Of a DNA stretch of 13,089 bases, positions 1 through 8,489 are shown piece after piece. Position numbers and translations under genes: made by a program. The notes under the pieces were generated by a model, which was given only the letters and a program-made list of their open reading frames with translations, was not told the origin of the DNA and did not search any database. This DNA is from Actinomycetota bacterium. Its GTDB lineage: Bacteria; Actinomycetota; Actinomycetes; Nanopelagicales; Nanopelagicaceae. Each line of letters begins with the position of its first letter. Position 1 is the stretch's first letter. The DNA lies in NCBI GenBank assembly GCA_009924725.1, contig RFRA01000013.1, positions 1-13,089 on the forward strand. The letters are read 5' to 3'.

Positions 1-1737
1 CATAAAGTTTTGACGAAGAATTTCTTTGACACTATTTTGATCGAAGTAAAGGATGCGGCGCTAATTCACCGAACTGCTCGAGCGCTAAGGATCAATCTAC
101 GTGAAGTCTCAGCGAATGTAGTTGGAATTTCTTTTGACGAAACTATTACTACTGATCACTTAATGCGCATTGGACAAATCTTTGGGGTTAGCATGGCTGC
201 GCCAGCTCGGGAAGTTCCGATTAGTAACGCCCGCAGAAGCTCGTATTTAACCCATCCGATATTTTCTTCCAACCGTTCTGAAACCTCGATGATGCGATAT
301 CTGCGTACTTTGGCAGATCGTGATTTAGCGTTAGATCGCACCATGATTCCACTGGGTTCTTGCACGATGAAATTAAATGCAGCCACCGAGATGGAAGCTG
401 TTACTTGGCCAGAGTTTTCAAGCTTGCACCCTTTCGCGCCAGCTGACCAAAGCGCTGGTTCGCGGCAATTGATCAAAGAGTTAAGTGACTGGCTAGTTGC
501 GATTACTGGTTATGACGCAGTATCGCTGCAACCAAATGCCGGTAGCCAAGGTGAGTTTGCAGGTTTGCTGGCGATTCGCAATTATCACGATTCTCGTGGC
601 GATCAAGCGCGCAAGATTTGTTTAATTCCATCGAGTGCGCATGGCACAAATGCGGCGAGTGCGGTTATGGCGGGAATGAAAGTCGTCGTAATCGAGTGCG
701 ATGCTGAAGGAAATGTAAGTATTGATGATCTCGAAGCCAAGATTGCAGCGCATAGTGGGGAAGTGGCAGCGTTGATGGTTACTTACCCATCAACCCATGG
801 AGTTTTTGAAGTAGAGATCTCACGCATCTGCGCGCTAGTTCACGATGCCGGTGGCCAGGTTTATGTCGACGGTGCGAACCTAAATGCGTTAGTTGGTTTA
901 GCCCAGCCTGGAAAATTCGGGGCAGATGTATCTCACTTGAATCTACATAAGACATTTTGTATTCCTCATGGTGGAGGAGGGCCAGGCGTTGGACCCGTAA
1001 TTGCTCGAGCTCATTTAGCGCCATTCTTACCCAACCATCCGATGGACTCATTGGCTGGGCCAGCGACAGGCCCGGGTCCGATTTCGGCAGCACCTTTTGG
1101 CTCAGCCAGCATATTGCCAATTAGTTGGGCGTACATTCGCTTGATGGGTGGCGTGGGTCTTACTCATGCAACCCAGGTCGCGATTCTTTCGGCCAACTAC
1201 ATCGCTCGTAAACTGCAAAATGATTTCCCGGTTCTCTACACCGGTGCCAATGGGCTAGTCGCTCATGAATGCATCCTGGATCTGCGCGAGATCACCAAGA
1301 TCAGTGGCGTTACCGTCGATGACATCGCCAAACGCTTAATGGACTATGGCTTCCATGCCCCAACTATGAGTTTTCCCGTGGCTGGAACCTTTATGATTGA
1401 ACCAACTGAAAGTGAAGATATTGCCGAACTTGACCGTTTTATTTCCGCGATGAAGGCGATTAGGGCCGAGATAGATCAGATCATTAAAGGTGAAGTAATG
1501 GTTGAGGGTTCAGCCCTGCGAAACGCCCCTCATACGATTGAGGCAGTTTTAGATCCTAATTGGGATCGTGCCTATAGCCGAACCACAGGCGCTACGCCTG
1601 GAGCCCGAGAGGGGCTTATTTCGGGTGAGTTAATCGGTACTCGCGGTAAGTATTTTCCTACTGTCGGTCGAGTTGATGGAGTTCACGGCGACCGGAATTT
1701 GATTTGTTCGTGCACACCAATCTCTGAATACGCCTAA
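1..1737 (+). CDS. gcvP: Glycine dehydrogenase (decarboxylating), P protein of the glycine cleavage system, C-terminal part
   Basis: This is the PLP-dependent subunit that decarboxylates glycine and passes the aminomethyl group to the lipoyl arm of GcvH, feeding one-carbon units to tetrahydrofolate in the cytosol. The frame is open to base 1 (codons CAT AAA GTT precede the first possible TTG start at 10), so the gene is cut by the window edge; about 578 of the usual roughly 950 residues are present. Visible motifs, counted from the first window codon, are LGSCTMKLN near 118-126, PNAGSQGEFAG near 178-188, SSAHGTNAASA near 211-221, and the PLP lysine in NLHKTFCIPHGGGGPG, with Lys317 encoded at 949-951. 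The C-terminal motif is LICSCTPISEYA before TAA. It is the one-chain form, with the second half homologous to the P2 subunit of split systems. It converges on lnt. Other gcv genes are not in view. Identification is firm. Confidence 0.97.
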   Translation, partial: HKVLTKNFFDTILIEVKDAALIHRTARALRINLREVSANVVGISFDETITTDHLMRIGQIFGVSMAAPAREVPISNARRSSYLTHPIFSSNRSETSMMRYLRTLADRDLALDRTMIPLGSCTMKLNAATEMEAVTWPEFSSLHPFAPADQSAGSRQLIKELSDWLVAITGYDAVSLQPNAGSQGEFAGLLAIRNYHDSRGDQARKICLIPSSAHGTNAASAVMAGMKVVVIECDAEGNVSIDDLEAKIAAHSGEVAALMVTYPSTHGVFEVEISRICALVHDAGGQVYVDGANLNALVGLAQPGKFGADVSHLNLHKTFCIPHGGGGPGVGPVIARAHLAPFLPNHPMDSLAGPATGPGPISAAPFGSASILPISWAYIRLMGGVGLTHATQVAILSANYIARKLQNDFPVLYTGANGLVAHECILDLREITKISGVTVDDIAKRLMDYGFHAPTMSFPVAGTFMIEPTESEDIAELDRFISAMKAIRAEIDQIIKGEVMVEGSALRNAPHTIEAVLDPNWDRAYSRTTGATPGAREGLISGELIGTRGKYFPTVGRVDGVHGDRNLICSCTPISEYA

Positions 1738-1758
1738 AACTAAAAGTCTAGTCACGGT

Positions 1759-1786
1759 TAAAAGGGGTAGTAGCTAATTCCTTTTA
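1759..1786. terminator. Hairpin in the convergent gap between gcvP and lnt, possible two-way terminator
   Basis: A stem TAAAAGGGG (1759-1767) pairs with TTCCTTTTA (1778-1786), with two G-T wobbles and a 10-nt loop that can itself close TAG/CTA. It lies in the 65-nt gap between the gcvP stop and the lnt stop, where a terminator for both converging genes is expected. No long T-tract follows on either strand and the stem is AU-rich, so an intrinsic terminator is only plausible. Confidence 0.35.
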
Positions 1787-1802
1787 CTTAACATAATGTA
1801 AC

Positions 1803-3230
1803 TTATCGGCGTTTACCCACACGGGCGGCATAGCTCAAGCAAGCCCCAAACCCTAGGCCCATCAGCAACACCAATACCCAAGCGAACTCGCCCACTCGAT
1901 CATAAAGCGTTCGAGTGGCATTTAGCGCAACCGATCCGTTGATGCTGTCGGCAATGTTCTCTTTAGTTGATTTCAGGACGATGCCATTTGTGTCGATGAT
2001 TGCCGAAATGCCAACTGTCGAAACGCTGACTGAGTATCTCGCATGTTCGATGCTGCGGATCCGAGTTATCGCTAATTGTTGGGCGCTTTCTGATGTGCTT
2101 GCAAAAGTCGCGCTATTTGTCTGGACCACAAACAAGTTGCTCTGGTCAGCCGAACTTTGAATCAGGCGATCATCGATTAATTCAAAGCAGATAATTGGCG
2201 CGATATTTGCCTGACCTACTTTATGTATTACCGCAGATTTGCCGGGTGAAAAGTCTTCAACTTGGTTGGGCAAATCAGAGAAAAATGTCAAAGCAGAACG
2301 CAGTGGCATGACTTCGCCAAAGGGTGTCAAATGTCGTTTTACGTATCGGGTAGTTGCCGCAGTCTTTGGTTCCCAAAGAATCGAAGCATTCTGCAATTGG
2401 CCATTGGTTCGTAGAACTGCTCCGATAATCAGCGGAACTTCTGCTTTGTCGACTAATGAGGAAATGGCAGTGCCAATTTTCGGATTGTTAAATGGATCTA
2501 CATCAACGGAATTCTCTGGCCAAATAATTAGATTCGGTTTTTTTCCTTCCCTGAGCGATTCCTCGGTTTCGATTACATGTCGGTAGAAAACTTCAGTTGC
2601 TCGCTCATTGAAATCAAGTCCTAATTTCGGAACTGAACCTTGCACGGCAAGTACTTGAAAAGTCTGTCGTGGCGAATTATTTGGCAGTATGAAGATTCCC
2701 GAAAGCGCTAGCGTGATCGCGATAGCTGGAAGAGTTATGCCACTTCCCCGTTTAGCTAACTGGAACGCTGCAACACCCAGTAAAAGTGTGGCTAATGAAA
2801 GCAGCGACACTCCTCCGATGCTGGCTAATCGCGCATAAGGAGCATCGGCTTGTGAGAAACCAATGCGCAACCAACCGAAACCACCAAATGGAAAACGAGA
2901 ACGAACTTCTTCTAACGTGACAAAAGCGACCGGAAGATAGAAATACCAGGTCTCCCCTATTCGTTTTAGGAAACCAAGAGGTAGGTAGAAAATGGTTTGC
3001 AACAATACCAGGGCGATCCATGGCGTAATTCCGACGTACTTATTGCTCCAAATTAACCCTGCCGCATTGAAAGTAAATGCGAACATTGCAAAAGCTGCGA
3101 AATGTCTGCCCTTGTTGTTGATGGTATAAATCAGAAGTGCAATTGCCAAAGGAGCTGCGAACCAGAGACCTATTGGTTTAAAAGCCGCCGAAAGTAATAG
3201 CCCACTTAAGAATGAATAAAGTACAAACAC
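1803..3230 (-). CDS. lnt: Apolipoprotein N-acyltransferase
   Basis: This is an integral membrane enzyme that transfers an acyl chain from phospholipid to the N-terminal cysteine of lipoproteins after signal peptidase II cleavage. An N-terminal block of about six hydrophobic segments (roughly residues 2-185) is followed by a nitrilase-fold domain and a last membrane helix near 448-467. The Glu-Lys-Cys triad is visible: Glu239 in IIWPENS, Lys298 in YVKRHLTPFGE, Cys348 in IICFELIDD. I chose the GTG start at 3230, which follows the upstream exonuclease stop by 4 nt and has GGTGA just before it. A TTG at 3254 would add 8 residues but overlaps the exonuclease by 20 nt and lacks a visible Shine-Dalgarno. 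The protein is 475 residues with the GTG start, close to the family size. It is the last gene of the minus-strand chain. There is no fused or adjacent polyprenol-phosphate mannosyltransferase (Ppm1), unlike in mycobacteria. Confidence 0.95.
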   Translation of the reverse strand: MFVLYSFLSGLLLSAAFKPIGLWFAAPLAIALLIYTINNKGRHFAAFAMFAFTFNAAGLIWSNKYVGITPWIALVLLQTIFYLPLGFLKRIGETWYFYLPVAFVTLEEVRSRFPFGGFGWLRIGFSQADAPYARLASIGGVSLLSLATLLLGVAAFQLAKRGSGITLPAIAITLALSGIFILPNNSPRQTFQVLAVQGSVPKLGLDFNERATEVFYRHVIETEESLREGKKPNLIIWPENSVDVDPFNNPKIGTAISSLVDKAEVPLIIGAVLRTNGQLQNASILWEPKTAATTRYVKRHLTPFGEVMPLRSALTFFSDLPNQVEDFSPGKSAVIHKVGQANIAPIICFELIDDRLIQSSADQSNLFVVQTNSATFASTSESAQQLAITRIRSIEHARYSVSVSTVGISAIIDTNGIVLKSTKENIADSINGSVALNATRTLYDRVGEFAWVLVLLMGLGFGACLSYAARVGKRR

Positions 3231-3234
3231 CGAT

Positions 3235-4140
3235 TCACCAGCCGAGCGCAGCAATTAAGCGATCAATACTTGCTCCTAGTCCGTATTGATCCTTGATTTG
3301 ATAAAGCTTTGACAAGTCAGCCGGGGCCTTAGGCATAGACAAATCAATATTAGGTAGCGGTGCATCGCGCGCTACTCGAACTAACTTGGGTGCGATGCTT
3401 AAGTAATCGGCGCCGGCAATTATTTTCTTAGCGAGGGCGGGCGGCAATGAATCATGTGCTTCGTGTGCGGCAGCAAGGGCTTCTTCAACGGTTGCAAAGT
3501 TGTTAGCAATTACCGCGGCACCTTTTTCTCCGATCCCTTTAACGCCAGGCAGTCCATCGGATGGATCGCCCCTGAACATTGCAAATAAGTCATAACGATC
3601 GCCCGGAATTGCGTACTTGTCTGCTACATATTTGATATCAACTAAATCGTGTTGCGATATTCCTTTAGCTAAATAGACAACTTTAATATCGCGTTTATCA
3701 TCAACCATCTGGAACAAATCTCGATCGCCAGTGACGATTCGAATTGGACCTGGTTCGACCTCCGCGTAAGTGGCCATGACATCATCGGCTTCATAGTCAT
3801 CAACGCCAACGATTGGGATTCCGAAAAGATCGAGAATATCTAAGAGAATCGGAATTTGCGGAGTTAAAGTTTCGGGTTCTACTTCTTCCTCACCGCCTTC
3901 TTCCTCTAGGCGATTAGCTTTGTATTCTGGGAAAATCTCAACACGCCAACTTGGTCGCCAATCACCATCAAGACAAGCAACTAACCGATTTGGTTTGTAG
4001 ATTCCAACTAACCGCGCTGTCATGTCAAGATAGCCACGAATAGCATTAACAGGCGTTCCATCGGGACTCAATAAAGTATCTGGCATTCCATAGTAGGCGC
4101 GATACCAAAGAGAAGCGCTGTCGAGCAACATTAGAGTCAT
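3235..4140 (-). CDS. 5'-3' exonuclease (FEN/PolA N-terminal-type nuclease)
   Basis: This is a stand-alone flap-type 5'-3' exonuclease of 301 residues, like the N-terminal domain of DNA polymerase I but without a polymerase domain. The expected acidic metal ligands are present: Asp7 in MLLDSASLWYRAYY, Asp58 in ACLDGDWRPSWR, the DDYEADD cluster at 114-120, Asp139 and Asp141 in VTGDRDLFQ, and Asp192/Asp195 in GDPSDGLPGVKGIG, which opens the helix-hairpin-helix DNA-binding segment. An acidic stretch at 79-90 lies in the helical arch region. The ATG at 4140 overlaps the helY stop by 4 nt (ATGA) with GGTGA upstream; a second ATG at codon 4 is also possible. The mycobacterial homologue also lies beside helY. 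Its likely role is removal of 5' flaps or RNA primers and repair (family-based inference). Confidence 0.93.
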   Translation of the reverse strand: MTLMLLDSASLWYRAYYGMPDTLLSPDGTPVNAIRGYLDMTARLVGIYKPNRLVACLDGDWRPSWRVEIFPEYKANRLEEEGGEEEVEPETLTPQIPILLDILDLFGIPIVGVDDYEADDVMATYAEVEPGPIRIVTGDRDLFQMVDDKRDIKVVYLAKGISQHDLVDIKYVADKYAIPGDRYDLFAMFRGDPSDGLPGVKGIGEKGAAVIANNFATVEEALAAAHEAHDSLPPALAKKIIAGADYLSIAPKLVRVARDAPLPNIDLSMPKAPADLSKLYQIKDQYGLGASIDRLIAALGW

Positions 4141-6527
4141 AAGTCACCCAGCATATAACTGACTACTCCCCGATCAATGCGCTTGACTGCCTCGCGACAA
4201 GTTGGGCGTAGCTTTTCACTAGCAGTTGCGATCTGATTCATAAGATCAATTAATTGTTTAGTTGATCTCACAAAGTCACCAACCGACATATCGCTGCCCT
4301 TTAAAACGTTATTTAAAGAGTTGCCGCTTGCCCAGCGGTAAGCGATGTAGGAAAATCCAAGATCGGGCGCCTTCTGTGTCTGAACTTGGTGCTTCTCTTC
4401 AATCTCCTCTAACTGACCCCACACTTGTGCAATCTCACCTAGGGCAATGGCCACATTTTGGTGTGGAATTTTAGGTGCCAGATCTTCTTGGGAACGAGAT
4501 TGGTAGATCATGCAAGAGACCACCGATAGTAATTCAGCCGGATTTAATTCATCTAGTAAGCCTAAGCGAATAGTCTCGGTAAGCAGAAGATCAGACTCGG
4601 CATAAATCTTTGCCAGAATCTTTCCTTGCGCTAGTGGTTTCTCGCCTTCGATGTAACCGAGTTCATCTAGAACTGCGCAGATGCGATCGAAAGTCTTGGC
4701 AATAACGTGGGTGCGGTTTTCAATGCGATTTGTGAGTCCTTCATTCTCACGCCGCAAACGAGCAGCTCGTTCTTGCAAGCGCGCATGAGCTTCGCGTTCA
4801 TTACAACTGTGACAAGCATGATTTCTTAAGGCTTTTCGTAATTGATCAATCTCCCCTTCCAGATGTTGACGTTGGCGATTATCGAAAGTTTTACGCCCGC
4901 CACGTTTGGATAAAAGTGCTTCGAGTTCTTTAACTTCACGGCGCATCGACGCGTATTTGTTGAAATCACCTAAGTGACATTGCGCTGAATCTACTAATTC
5001 ATCTATTGCGGTTTGATTACGCCGAACTTGTCGATCGAGCCCGACTACGGCTCGATCTGCTTGGAATTGCGCAAACGAAGACTCGAGTGAACCGCGAGCC
5101 CGCTCTCGACCAAAGCGACTGATTAGATTGATTGCCATGTTGTAGGTCGGCGTAAATGAAGACCGTAACGGATAAGTTCGCGTGGACGCTAAGCCAGCAG
5201 CGGTTGCTGAATCAACTGAAGGCGACCATTGCACAACTGCGTTACCTTCAATATCGATTCCGCGCCGGCCTGCACGGCCAGTTAGTTGGGTGTACTCCCC
5301 TGGCGTGATTGGCACATGCGCTTCGCCATTCCACTTGGTTAACTTCTCTAAAACCACGGTTCGAGCTGGCATATTGATGCCAAGTGCCAGCGTCTCAGTG
5401 GCAAATACCGCCTTGATGTAGCCACGTTTAAAGAGATCTTCAATCGCCTCTTTGAAACTTGGCAGCAAACCAGCATGGTGCGCGGCAATGCCACGTTCTA
5501 GTGCGCTTAACCATTGGTCAAAGCCCAGAACTGAGAGATCTTCTTCAGCTAAGTTCTGGGTGTAGTAAAGGGCGGTCTTAGTAATTTCGGCCCGTTCTTC
5601 AGAATTGGTCAGGCGCAAACCAGCATTTAGACATTGATTCACTGCTGCATCGCAACCAGCCCGAGAGAAGATGAAGGTAATCGCCGGCAATAAATTCTCT
5701 CGATTAAGTTTTTCGATGATATCAGCGCGCGACAAACGACTTTCGTTTTGACCAAAGCGTTCGCGTCGATTCCGTTCAGTATGAACTTTGCGCATTGCTT
5801 CACGTTCGAGTTTAAGAATTTCAGGGTTTACTTGACCAGGCTTGCTAAATAGATCGACTAAACGTTGACCAATCAGGACATGTTGATAAAGCGGAATCGG
5901 TCGGACTTCGCTTACAACCACGGTGGTATTTCCGCGAATCTCGTTTAACCACTCGCCAAATTCTTCGGCATTTGAAACTGTGGCCGAAAGGGAAACAACC
6001 TGCACACTTTCCATCAGGTGGATTAGTACTTCTTCCCAGACTCCCCCGCGAAACTTATCTGCTAGATAATGAACTTCATCCATCACTACCCAGCCCAAAT
6101 TGTTTAGAGTGTTGGATCCGGCATAAAGCATATTTCGCAGAACTTCAGTCGTCATGACCAAAACATCGGCTTCGCTGTTAATGCTGGTATCACCCGTTAG
6201 TAGACCAACTTTTTCTTCGCCAAAACGCTCTACAAACTCAGCAAACTTTTGATTCGATAACGCTTTTATCGGTGTCGTGTAAAAACATTTCTTGCCATTC
6301 TTAAGCGCGAAATACGCCGCGAATTCACCTACGACGGTTTTGCCCGCACCGGTTGGAGCTGCAACTAATACTCCGTGTCCATCTTCGAGAGCATGGCAAG
6401 CTTGGATCTGAAACTCATCAAAGCCGAAATCGAAAGAATCAATGAATTCTTGAGTAACCGCGTGCTTACTCCGTTTTTTAGCGGCTGCATAAGCTTCGGC
6501 GGGTGAAAGTTGATCCGAACCGCTCAT
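4137..6527 (-). CDS. helY: Ski2/Mtr4-like DEVH-box ATP-dependent RNA helicase, HelY type
   Basis: This is a superfamily 2 helicase of the actinobacterial HelY family, related to eukaryotic Mtr4/Ski2, likely unwinding structured RNA during processing or decay. Numbered from the ATG at 6527 it has 796 residues: Walker A APTGAGKT (Lys63), motif Ia TTPIKALSNQKF, the DEVH box at 150-153, SAT at 181-183, HHAGLLPSFKEAIE near 350, FATETLALGINMP near 375-387, and QLTGRAGRRGIDIE at 414-427. The C-terminal part has a helical arch-like region and a Cys/His cluster, HACHSCNEREAH at 570-581, that may bind metal. The ATG overlaps the lipid kinase stop by 4 nt; an upstream in-frame TTG at 6536 is less likely. 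It is shorter than the roughly 900 residues I recall for many actinobacterial homologues. The end overlaps the exonuclease start by 4 nt, pointing to translational coupling. Confidence 0.95.
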   Translation of the reverse strand: MSGSDQLSPAEAYAAAKKRSKHAVTQEFIDSFDFGFDEFQIQACHALEDGHGVLVAAPTGAGKTVVGEFAAYFALKNGKKCFYTTPIKALSNQKFAEFVERFGEEKVGLLTGDTSINSEADVLVMTTEVLRNMLYAGSNTLNNLGWVVMDEVHYLADKFRGGVWEEVLIHLMESVQVVSLSATVSNAEEFGEWLNEIRGNTTVVVSEVRPIPLYQHVLIGQRLVDLFSKPGQVNPEILKLEREAMRKVHTERNRRERFGQNESRLSRADIIEKLNRENLLPAITFIFSRAGCDAAVNQCLNAGLRLTNSEERAEITKTALYYTQNLAEEDLSVLGFDQWLSALERGIAAHHAGLLPSFKEAIEDLFKRGYIKAVFATETLALGINMPARTVVLEKLTKWNGEAHVPITPGEYTQLTGRAGRRGIDIEGNAVVQWSPSVDSATAAGLASTRTYPLRSSFTPTYNMAINLISRFGRERARGSLESSFAQFQADRAVVGLDRQVRRNQTAIDELVDSAQCHLGDFNKYASMRREVKELEALLSKRGGRKTFDNRQRQHLEGEIDQLRKALRNHACHSCNEREAHARLQERAARLRRENEGLTNRIENRTHVIAKTFDRICAVLDELGYIEGEKPLAQGKILAKIYAESDLLLTETIRLGLLDELNPAELLSVVSCMIYQSRSQEDLAPKIPHQNVAIALGEIAQVWGQLEEIEEKHQVQTQKAPDLGFSYIAYRWASGNSLNNVLKGSDMSVGDFVRSTKQLIDLMNQIATASEKLRPTCREAVKRIDRGVVSYMLGDL

Positions 6528-7390
6528 GCGGGCCAAGTTAGCAGGGTTTGCGGCAAAGATTCGACTTGGACAGGCAACTGTCCGATACGTTCACCATCGG
6601 CATATGCCACAGCAGATGATTCAATTCGAATCTGTTGGGCGCGAATCACTTGCACTTGTGGGTGATCGATGTGCGTGCCTTTATAGACAGTGGGAAATAC
6701 TTTGATGAACTCTAATTTCGAAACTGGGTGCAGGATCATGATGTCAAATAGGCCATCATGTAAATCAGCAGATGGACAAACTTGCATGCCACCCCCGTAG
6801 GAACTGCCATTACCTATCGCAATCAACATTGCTTCGACCTGTAAGACTTTTTCATCAGCAAAAATTTTGAATTCAATTGGTCTGAACTTAGGCAACTCCA
6901 GCACTATTGCGGCATTGTATTTTGCTGGCCCTTTAGGCCACTTCATAGTATTGGCACGTTCATTTACTACTGAATCAAAACCGCTAGATAAGACTGCACC
7001 AAAGTATTCACCATCGACAACACCAACATCGACCCAAGAAGGTTTGACTGAATTCACCTGCTCGAGATAATTCGTCAGGTCGTGACCATGCCACCCCAGG
7101 GTTCGATAGAAATCATTTCCAGTGCCGCCAGGTGCTACAGCTAATGGAACCTCGAATTCAATCGCAAATTGCAATAACAGGTGGAATAAGCCATCTCCAC
7201 CGACGCTGAGCAATCTAGTTGTCTCGCCACTTTGCAGTGAATCTCTCACCAACGATTTAGTCTCCGCCGCACTATTTGGCGAGATCATGCGATAGGAAAT
7301 CTCGTTGGATTTCAGAAAACCAACAACCTGGGCTGCTAGGGCAGCTGCGGCGCCTCGGCCGGCTTTAGAATTAACGACCACGAGCCACAT
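6524..7390 (-). CDS. Diacylglycerol kinase-family lipid kinase
   Basis: This is a soluble lipid kinase of the DAGK catalytic family (DagK/YegS type), 288 residues, probably phosphorylating diacylglycerol or a related lipid at the membrane face. The N-terminus VVNSKAGRG (residues 5-13) fits the phosphate-binding start of the fold. The nucleotide motif is GGDGLFH at 64-70 (family GGDGT variant), followed by VAPGGTGNDFYR at 85-96. Later signatures are a PSADLHDGLFDI segment at 206-217 and ADGE at 264-267, both typical of this family. The ATG at 7390 has GTAGG about 8 nt upstream and lies 22 nt after tatC; the stop overlaps the helY ATG by 4 nt. The true lipid substrate, including possible sphingoid bases, cannot be read from sequence. 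Confidence 0.9.
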   Translation of the reverse strand: MWLVVVNSKAGRGAAAALAAQVVGFLKSNEISYRMISPNSAAETKSLVRDSLQSGETTRLLSVGGDGLFHLLLQFAIEFEVPLAVAPGGTGNDFYRTLGWHGHDLTNYLEQVNSVKPSWVDVGVVDGEYFGAVLSSGFDSVVNERANTMKWPKGPAKYNAAIVLELPKFRPIEFKIFADEKVLQVEAMLIAIGNGSSYGGGMQVCPSADLHDGLFDIMILHPVSKLEFIKVFPTVYKGTHIDHPQVQVIRAQQIRIESSAVAYADGERIGQLPVQVESLPQTLLTWPA

Positions 7391-7412
7391 GAGGTAAACC
7401 TACCGATTTAAA

Positions 7413-8222
7413 CTAATCTATCGGCGAAGCGGATGGATCAAAATCCGCCAAATCTTGCCCGCGTTTGCGCTTATCGCGCCGTTTATCAAGCAAAAGGGAA
7501 ATTAACCCTGCTAGAAAGTAAAGAACTATCAGTGGGCCGGCGAGAAAACTCATCGTGATTGGATCTGAAGTTGGAGTAAGCGCCGCAGCGGCCAATGTTA
7601 TTGAAAATACCCAGATTCGCCATGGTTTCAAGATCGTGGAACCGCGCAAGAAACCAATCAAATTGAAAGTTAGAAGGAAGACCGGCAACTCGAAAGCTAA
7701 TCCAAAGAGCAGAATGATCCTTAATACAAAATCAAGATAGTCGTCGAATTTAACTAGGTTGGTGAGCGCTTCGGGAGTGAATCCAAAGAGAACTTTGATT
7801 GCTACGGGCAAGATCAAATAGCCGATCGTTGCACCGATTGCGAAAAAAGGTGTTGCCGCAAAAAGAAAGAGAATTGAGTAGCGTTTCTCTTTACGGTGCA
7901 GAGCAGGCGCAATAAAAGCCCAGAGTTGATAAAGCCAAACTGGCGCAGCCAAAATCAAACCACTTAAAATGGCGACCTTGATTTGAAGATTAAGTGGCCC
8001 CAAGATTCCGTTTATATAAAGCGATCCACATTCATCTGAAGCGGTTGCTCGCGCTACGGCTAGATCACAAACGGGTTTAGCTAATTGAGTGATTATTTGA
8101 TCGTAGAGAAACCAGCCAGCAGTAGAGGCCAGCACGATTGCAATGACTGCACGTAAAAAACGTTTACGAAATTCATTTAGATGCTCTAGTAAGGGCATCT
8201 TGCCTTTGTCGCGTTTGGACAT
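7413..8222 (-). CDS. tatC: Sec-independent protein translocase subunit TatC
   Basis: This is the core signal-binding subunit of the twin-arginine translocase, which exports folded proteins across the cytoplasmic membrane. The protein of 269 residues has the six-helix TatC pattern. Conserved features are LLEHLNEFRKRF at 11-22 with the LxEL-like entry, LYQLWAFIAPALHRKEKR at 97-114 with Glu112, and FELPV at 177-181 with Glu178. TPTSDPITM follows near 216-224. The C-terminal tail is basic and then acidic (about 247-269) and probably cytosolic. The ATG at 8222 is preferred to the TTG immediately before it. The gene starts 11 nt after the tatA stop, so the two are co-transcribed. No tatB is seen nearby. 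Confidence 0.97.
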   Translation of the reverse strand: MSKRDKGKMPLLEHLNEFRKRFLRAVIAIVLASTAGWFLYDQIITQLAKPVCDLAVARATASDECGSLYINGILGPLNLQIKVAILSGLILAAPVWLYQLWAFIAPALHRKEKRYSILFLFAATPFFAIGATIGYLILPVAIKVLFGFTPEALTNLVKFDDYLDFVLRIILLFGLAFELPVFLLTFNLIGFLRGSTILKPWRIWVFSITLAAAALTPTSDPITMSFLAGPLIVLYFLAGLISLLLDKRRDKRKRGQDLADFDPSASPID

Positions 8223-8233
8223 CAAGAATTGAG

Positions 8234-8407
8234 CTACTTAGTAGATGAGTCGTCATCTTTCTTATCGTCGTCCTTCATCTCTTTCATTTCAGACTTAAAG
8301 ATACGAAGAGAACGACCAAGCGAACGAGCAGAATCAGGTAAGCGTTTAGCTCCGAAAAGCACGGCGATAACAATCAAAATGATGATTAACTCTTGACCAC
8401 GAGGCAT
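8234..8407 (-). CDS. tatA: Sec-independent protein translocase subunit TatA
   Basis: This short gene encodes 57 residues, the pore-forming or membrane-thinning TatA subunit. The protein starts MPRGQELIIILIVIAVLFGA, a single membrane helix with the Glu near position 6, followed by the hinge and amphipathic helix KRLPDSARSLGRSLRIF at 21-37. Its tail is strongly charged with two Asp triplets (DDDKKDDD at 46-53) and ends at Lys57. The Shine-Dalgarno is excellent: AAAGGAG at 8415-8421 with a 7-nt spacer to the ATG. tatC follows after 11 nt. The tail is short compared with many actinobacterial TatA proteins. FGAKRLP supports TatA rather than TatB, although in minimal systems one protein can serve both roles. 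Confidence 0.94.
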   Translation of the reverse strand: MPRGQELIIILIVIAVLFGAKRLPDSARSLGRSLRIFKSEMKEMKDDDKKDDDSSTK

Positions 8408-8489
8408 TTGCTTACTCCTTTAGATTCAACTGCTATGGGTAAACGCTAGCGCATAAATATGGCCAAGCGTCTAGATCTATCTTTGGAAA
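8408..8489 (-). other. pafC-tatA gap, the only sizeable gap in the minus-strand chain
   Basis: This 82-nt gap separates the pafC stop from tatA. It contains the strong tatA ribosome binding site at 8415-8421 and two perfect 8-bp palindromes, CGCTAGCG at 8444-8451 and TAGATCTA at 8472-8479. Its position makes a tatA promoter likely, but I cannot pick out a convincing -35/-10 pair, and no clear terminator for pafC is visible. Confidence 0.4.

Noticed and set aside
156..1120. Open frames of about 106 and 113 codons on the minus strand inside gcvP
   Set aside because: They lie antisense to a firmly identified conserved gene, have no recognisable domain, and are typical shadow frames.
1915..2586. 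Plus-strand frames inside lnt (81 and 115 codons)
   Set aside because: They are antisense to conserved Lnt catalytic motifs and show no protein-like features.
5182..5421. Plus-strand frame of 79 codons inside helY
   Set aside because: It mirrors the conserved helicase motif VI region; the composition is that of an antisense shadow.
7003..7024. Second PafBC-like box on the minus strand (TTGTCGATG)
   Set aside because: It lies inside the lipid kinase coding sequence and the correctly spaced hexamer TTTGGT does not fit the -10 pattern.
8444..8451. Perfect palindrome CGCTAGCG in the pafC-tatA gap as an operator
   Set aside because: An 8-bp palindrome is too short to call, and a second unrelated one (TAGATCTA) lies nearby; there is no repeat elsewhere to support a regulator site.
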